From: Alnus glutinosa | Lineage: Eukaryota; Streptophyta; Magnoliopsida; Fagales; Betulaceae | Assembly (NCBI RefSeq): GCF_958979055.1 | Contig: NC_084896.1 | Coordinates: 22,995,501 to 23,059,500 of the forward strand | Direction: 5' to 3' | DNA: 64,000 nucleotides | Shown here: positions 60,641 through 64,000 of the stretch, one piece after another | Numbering within the stretch: position 1 is the first letter of the stretch | How the letters are laid out: every line of letters starts with the position of its first letter | Translations under genes and position numbers: made by a program | The notes under the pieces: generated by a model | Database searches by the model: none | The model's input: the letters and a program-made list of their open reading frames with translations, nothing else | What the model was told of the DNA's origin: nothing

Positions 60641-62030
60641 AAGTAGTTGAGTTTTCTTAATAGCTAAATTTTTTATTGATGGTTAAGTAATGGTTCGTGA
60701 GCTTGTAGAACTTTTATAAACGGCCTGAATGTGAAATTTCATAAGTTTTTCATTCCCTTGTCTTCTAGCATTTAAAGAAAGATATTTGAGAATATTATTA
60801 TTGAGAAAAGAAAGAAAGACTTGGAGAGATTCTGCAAACTATGGGGCCTGCATAAAAGTTCCTCTATGAGAGGAAATAAGGTCTTGGTCAATGGAGAATA
60901 AAGGAGTTAAGAAAAATGGTGAATACAAATTTATGGACTTTGCAATAAAATGTTATTATTTGTGATAGTGAGTCATGTTATTTGTAATATGTTTATCCAC
61001 AGAAAGTGTAATACACTCCTAATAAAGAGGTTTTATTTTTGAGATTAAGACAAAATTATAATATTTTATGAATAAATAATAATTTCAAAAAAAAAATAAT
61101 TAAGGAGACACGTAATTATTATGAAAATGAGTTAATCTCTCATCCTATTGTTTCCATTGATATCTGCAAGTGTTTTGCTCTCGTTAAGTTTTCATAACTA
61201 TTGGCTTATATTACCATTTGATATTGACTATTTTACTACTTCAAGCTATGGGTACGAAGTTATATACGTAGTAAAGATAATGCAAAGGAAATGATGTTTT
61301 AATTTTATTACATACGTATAAAACTTCTATGTTTTATGTGATTTGTGAGCAGCTATGACATTTGATAAACTCCTTTTGTGAAAACCATGCTTGAGTAACA
61401 ATTGTATAGTAAACACTAGTTAGATTTTAAAATGAAAGAGGAGCTTGTATCAGACACATTAAAGTCAAAATGTTTTTCCTTGCTGAGTTGTGAACTCACA
61501 TATCTACGTGCAAAATTGTGGTTAATTTTACAGGTGTCGGTAAGGAAGCTGTTATCATCAACAAGTATGCGTGCCTATATTATTATTATCCAAGAGTTTG
61601 GTAGAAGACCTCAAGCTTTTGAAGAATTAACTTAAGCTAAGTCATGAGTAGTTGTTTTAATTATGCACGCATGGACAAAACCAAGATTTTTCCTTGAGGA
61701 AGAAGAGTATTTCTAAGTTCCTTATGGCACGTTTGGATGTAAGTTAAAAAATAAAAAATAAAAAATAAAAAAATAAAAAATCTACTTGCTACAATGTTCG
61801 GGTTTAATACAACCCGCATTTAACCCGAATTCAACCCCATTTTTAACCCGAATTACCCAAAATTTCAACGTCAAAACCCAAATTCCAAGGTGTCAGACGC
61901 ATTTTGTTTTGTCCCACAATACTTTTTTGTTTTTTTCCAAGGCGTAAGAAGTGTTTTGTTGGATGGCAGGTGTCACATCGCGAAAATCAGATGCAGCGTT
62001 TTAGTTTTTTTTTGGATGGCAGGCATCACG
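60641..62030. other. intergenic, no gene seen
   Basis: AT-rich DNA with an (AAAAT)n tract at 61750-61780, AACCCGAATT-type words at 61800-61860, and a direct repeat CCTGCCATCCAA at about 61960 and 62010 bordering the COG4 piece. Confidence 0.5.
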
Positions 62031-62039
62031 CTGGTCCGG

Positions 62040-62559
62040 TCCTTGGCGGCGAGCATCTAGTCCCTATGATCGGATCCGGAGTCCTTGTATTTGGCGTCGA
62101 TCTGGAGGAAGGTGTGGACGTACTTGGCAGCCGACTCGAAGTCCTCAGTCTCCAGGGCCTTCTTGACGCCATCAATGCAGCTAGAGCGGTTGACAATGGC
62201 GTCGATGAGGAGGAGTGGAGTTGACACCACAAGGTCAAGCTCGTGGACCTTGCGACTGACCTGGTCGGCCAGGTCGCAGGTGGACGACACGCTGGCCACC
62301 ATGTGCTGGGAGTTCGCGGCCATGATGTCGAGGACCTTGGCAAACTTCTGGAGGTGGACAAGCTGCTTGTCGAGGTTGGAGCGCTACGAGAGGAGGTTGT
62401 CCAAGTCCAGGTTTGGGTCATGGCCTCGAAGTCTGTCAGGCTTCAAATGCGCTCCAGTGCCTCTGCTAACTCGAAATTCATCGACATCAAGGAGTTCGTT
62501 CCGCTGTCGTCGTCCGATTCCACCATGGCTCCGATTGATCCGTTCAGCGTTGACCCCAT
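62040..62559 (-). pseudogene. COG4 (Golgi tethering complex subunit 4) N-terminal fragment
   Basis: The minus strand begins MGSTLNGSIGAMVESDDDSG at an ATG (62559). It then shows LDLDNLLS, LDKQLVHLQKFAKVLD, HMVASVSSTCDLADQVSRKV, IDAIVNRSSCIDGVKKALET and EDFESAAKYVHTFLQIDAKY up to DSGSDHRD. This is the N-terminal part of conserved oligomeric Golgi complex subunit 4. There are in-frame stops after EALERI and after LDNLLS, a small deletion where relatives read RLLHECIAYQRA, and a stop after DHRD; the remaining two thirds is absent. It is intronless and clearly GC-richer than its surroundings. Confidence 0.8.
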
Positions 62560-62704
62560 TTCCTTGAGATCTCAATCTCTCTCTCTCTCTCTCTTCTTAG
62601 GAGACAACCACAACTCTAGCTGTTCGGTCAAAGCCCATGAAGAAAATCCGTATAATAAGAAATGGTTGAAATGCCAAAAAAAAAAAAAAAAAAAAAAAAA
62701 AATC

Positions 62705-64000
62705 CGTGTTTGATAAAATCGCAGTTTTACTTTTTAAAATCGTGTTATTTTAACCAGCTAACCGACTAGAACCCCTATCAACTAATTTCTACAGCCATAT
62801 CCATATATATCACGATCGTCAAGCCCAATAGAAAGCAGAGCTACAATGCAAACAGGTTAAAGGTCTTTCCCATCTCTCTTGATCATAATTTGATACTAAA
62901 ACAATAGTCTCCCCAAGGTTGTAACTTTTGGAGGCTGACATGTGAAACTTCTTTTGACAACTCCATTGTTGGCACCCAATTAATGTAAGCAAGGTATAAT
63001 ACTAACAAGTTAGAACCCCTAGCAACTAACTTCTACAGCCATATCCATATTATATCACAAAAGAAAGCAGGGCTGCAAAGATTGCTTGTGGATAATACAT
63101 TATGTCTTCTATTCTCTTTCTTTTTGATAAGTATGTCTTCTATTCCCTTTCAGAAAGGAAAGGCACTTTAGAAAACTTACAAAGCATTGTCGTCACCATT
63201 GAAGCTGCCATCAGCTACAATAGCCGTGCGTGCACAAGAGATGTCAAACATGTAATAGCCGTGTGTGCCACTGGAATATCAAAAAGAGCTCTGTTATTTG
63301 GAAGCAAAGATTCATAGTTATTCATCACTCCCAGGAACACCGTCCAATTGAATGGCACAAGAAAAGATGGGCCAAGTTTGACACCATATCGAGCTTCTGT
63401 TACCCTGGTGGCCATCTGCAAAAACAGAAAAAATACGGCCTTCAATATATCGTACATGGAGAGAGGTGTTGCCACAAAGCAGATAAAACATAAGTTACAT
63501 TCCGTTGCTTAAAATCCAATCTCACAGAACTTCTACAATTTTGTTGAACGGTCCAGGTTATATAACACTTTTACAATAAGCAAACACAATGCCATTTGAT
63601 TACCAAATAAACCCGTTTTAAGATTATGAATGACTACTGCCAATGGTTTCCAGATTATTTGCAGTAACCCCATATAAGTGCAAATATTCAAGAATAAGAG
63701 CACATGCTTCTTTTGATGAGAAATTGCAACCCCACCATAACAAGGTTATTTTACCTCTTCCTTCGTTAGTTCTGTATTATTAGAAGTTACACCTCATGAG
63801 ACCCTTATTTACAATTTTTAGCATATTCAAACTTTCTTCCCAAACTGATGTAGTTACTATTATAGTCCCTAGACTTTCACAGGTTTTCCAACATTCGGTC
63901 CTGAACTTTGAAGTACAATAGGCTCCAAACAAGTCTCAGTCCCAAATTTTTCAGCATGCTCAAAACAAGTAGGAGAGATACTTACACATTCAGAGCAACT
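62705..64000 (-). pseudogene. EGY3 fragment, copy B, running off the window
   Basis: The minus strand matches copy A (56795-58097) and EGY3 23518-24370. The exon-4 equivalent is 63181-63415 and is open for most of its length: MATRVTEARYGVKLGPSFLV, FLGVMNNYESLLPNNRALFD, then AHTAITCLTSLVHARLL and a stop. As in copy A, intron 4 carries the doubled CAACTAATTTCTACAG segment and the LINE micro-insertion. The block continues past 64000. Confidence 0.85.
63115..63131 (-). mobile_element. tail-only LINE micro-insertion with exact target duplication
   Basis: TCTTTCTTTTTGATAAG lies between exact 14-base repeats TATGTCTTCTATTC (63101-63114 and 63132-63145). The EGY3 parent has a single TATGTCTTCTA-equivalent, read in reverse near 24275. 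Confidence 0.75.

Noticed and set aside
62026-62421. 131-codon minus-strand frame rich in Thr, Ser, Pro and Arg
   Set aside because: It is the shifted frame of the GC-rich COG4 fragment.

Overview
The window looks like nuclear DNA of a woody eudicot. It has AT-rich intergenic DNA, long plant introns with GT-AG borders, plant gene families (PRP40, EGY3, SKIP22-like F-box, alpha-tubulin, agenet/DUF724, PPR, COG4), a LINE family whose 3' end reads TTACTTATC followed by poly(A), a tRNA-derived SINE, and many small inverted-repeat transposons. Fagales would fit the repeats, but the species cannot be settled from sequence alone.

Left part (1-18.4 kb): most of a PRP40 pre-mRNA-splicing gene on the minus strand. 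A non-coding 5' exon lies near 18.3-18.4 kb and 21 coding exons run from 15,516 to 3,814, giving 752 in-frame codons with two WW and four FF domains. The last part of the gene is not found. Its introns carry LINE tails, a SINE and a MITE. A possible terminal exon of another, plus-strand gene sits at the very left edge.

18.4-28.1 kb: a solo LTR separates the divergent PRP40 and EGY3 genes. EGY3 (plus, six exons, 578 aa) is a complete plastid M50-like pseudoprotease. It is followed by a small two-exon LEA_3-like gene (109 aa) whose intron holds one transposon nested in the terminal repeat of a related one.

28.1-37.6 kb: a SKIP22/Fbxo7-like F-box gene (plus), a damaged tandem copy (plus) and a complete four-exon alpha-tubulin gene (minus, 450 aa).

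37.6-49.3 kb: mostly repeats, including a duplicated block of about 0.9-1.4 kb, one copy carrying a hAT insertion, plus a LINE and a truncated agenet-domain gene piece.

49.3-53 kb: a four-exon gene on the minus strand for a 201-aa protein with an apparent plastid transit peptide, an acidic stretch and two hydrophobic segments.

53-64 kb: a dead Harbinger transposase followed by a run of broken host-gene pieces, all on the minus strand: a PPR piece, an EGY3 intron-exon-intron piece, a SKIP22-like copy lacking its N-terminus, a COG4 piece, and a second EGY3 piece running off the window. These are relatives of genes seen intact at 20-31 kb, so this region was built by repeated duplication or capture.

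The intact genes are unrelated housekeeping or stress genes; I see no operon-like or pathway cluster. The most interesting content is structural: LINE insertions that keep only the last few bases of the element, a palindrome made by template switching in an F-box gene, nested transposons, and same-strand gene-fragment clustering.
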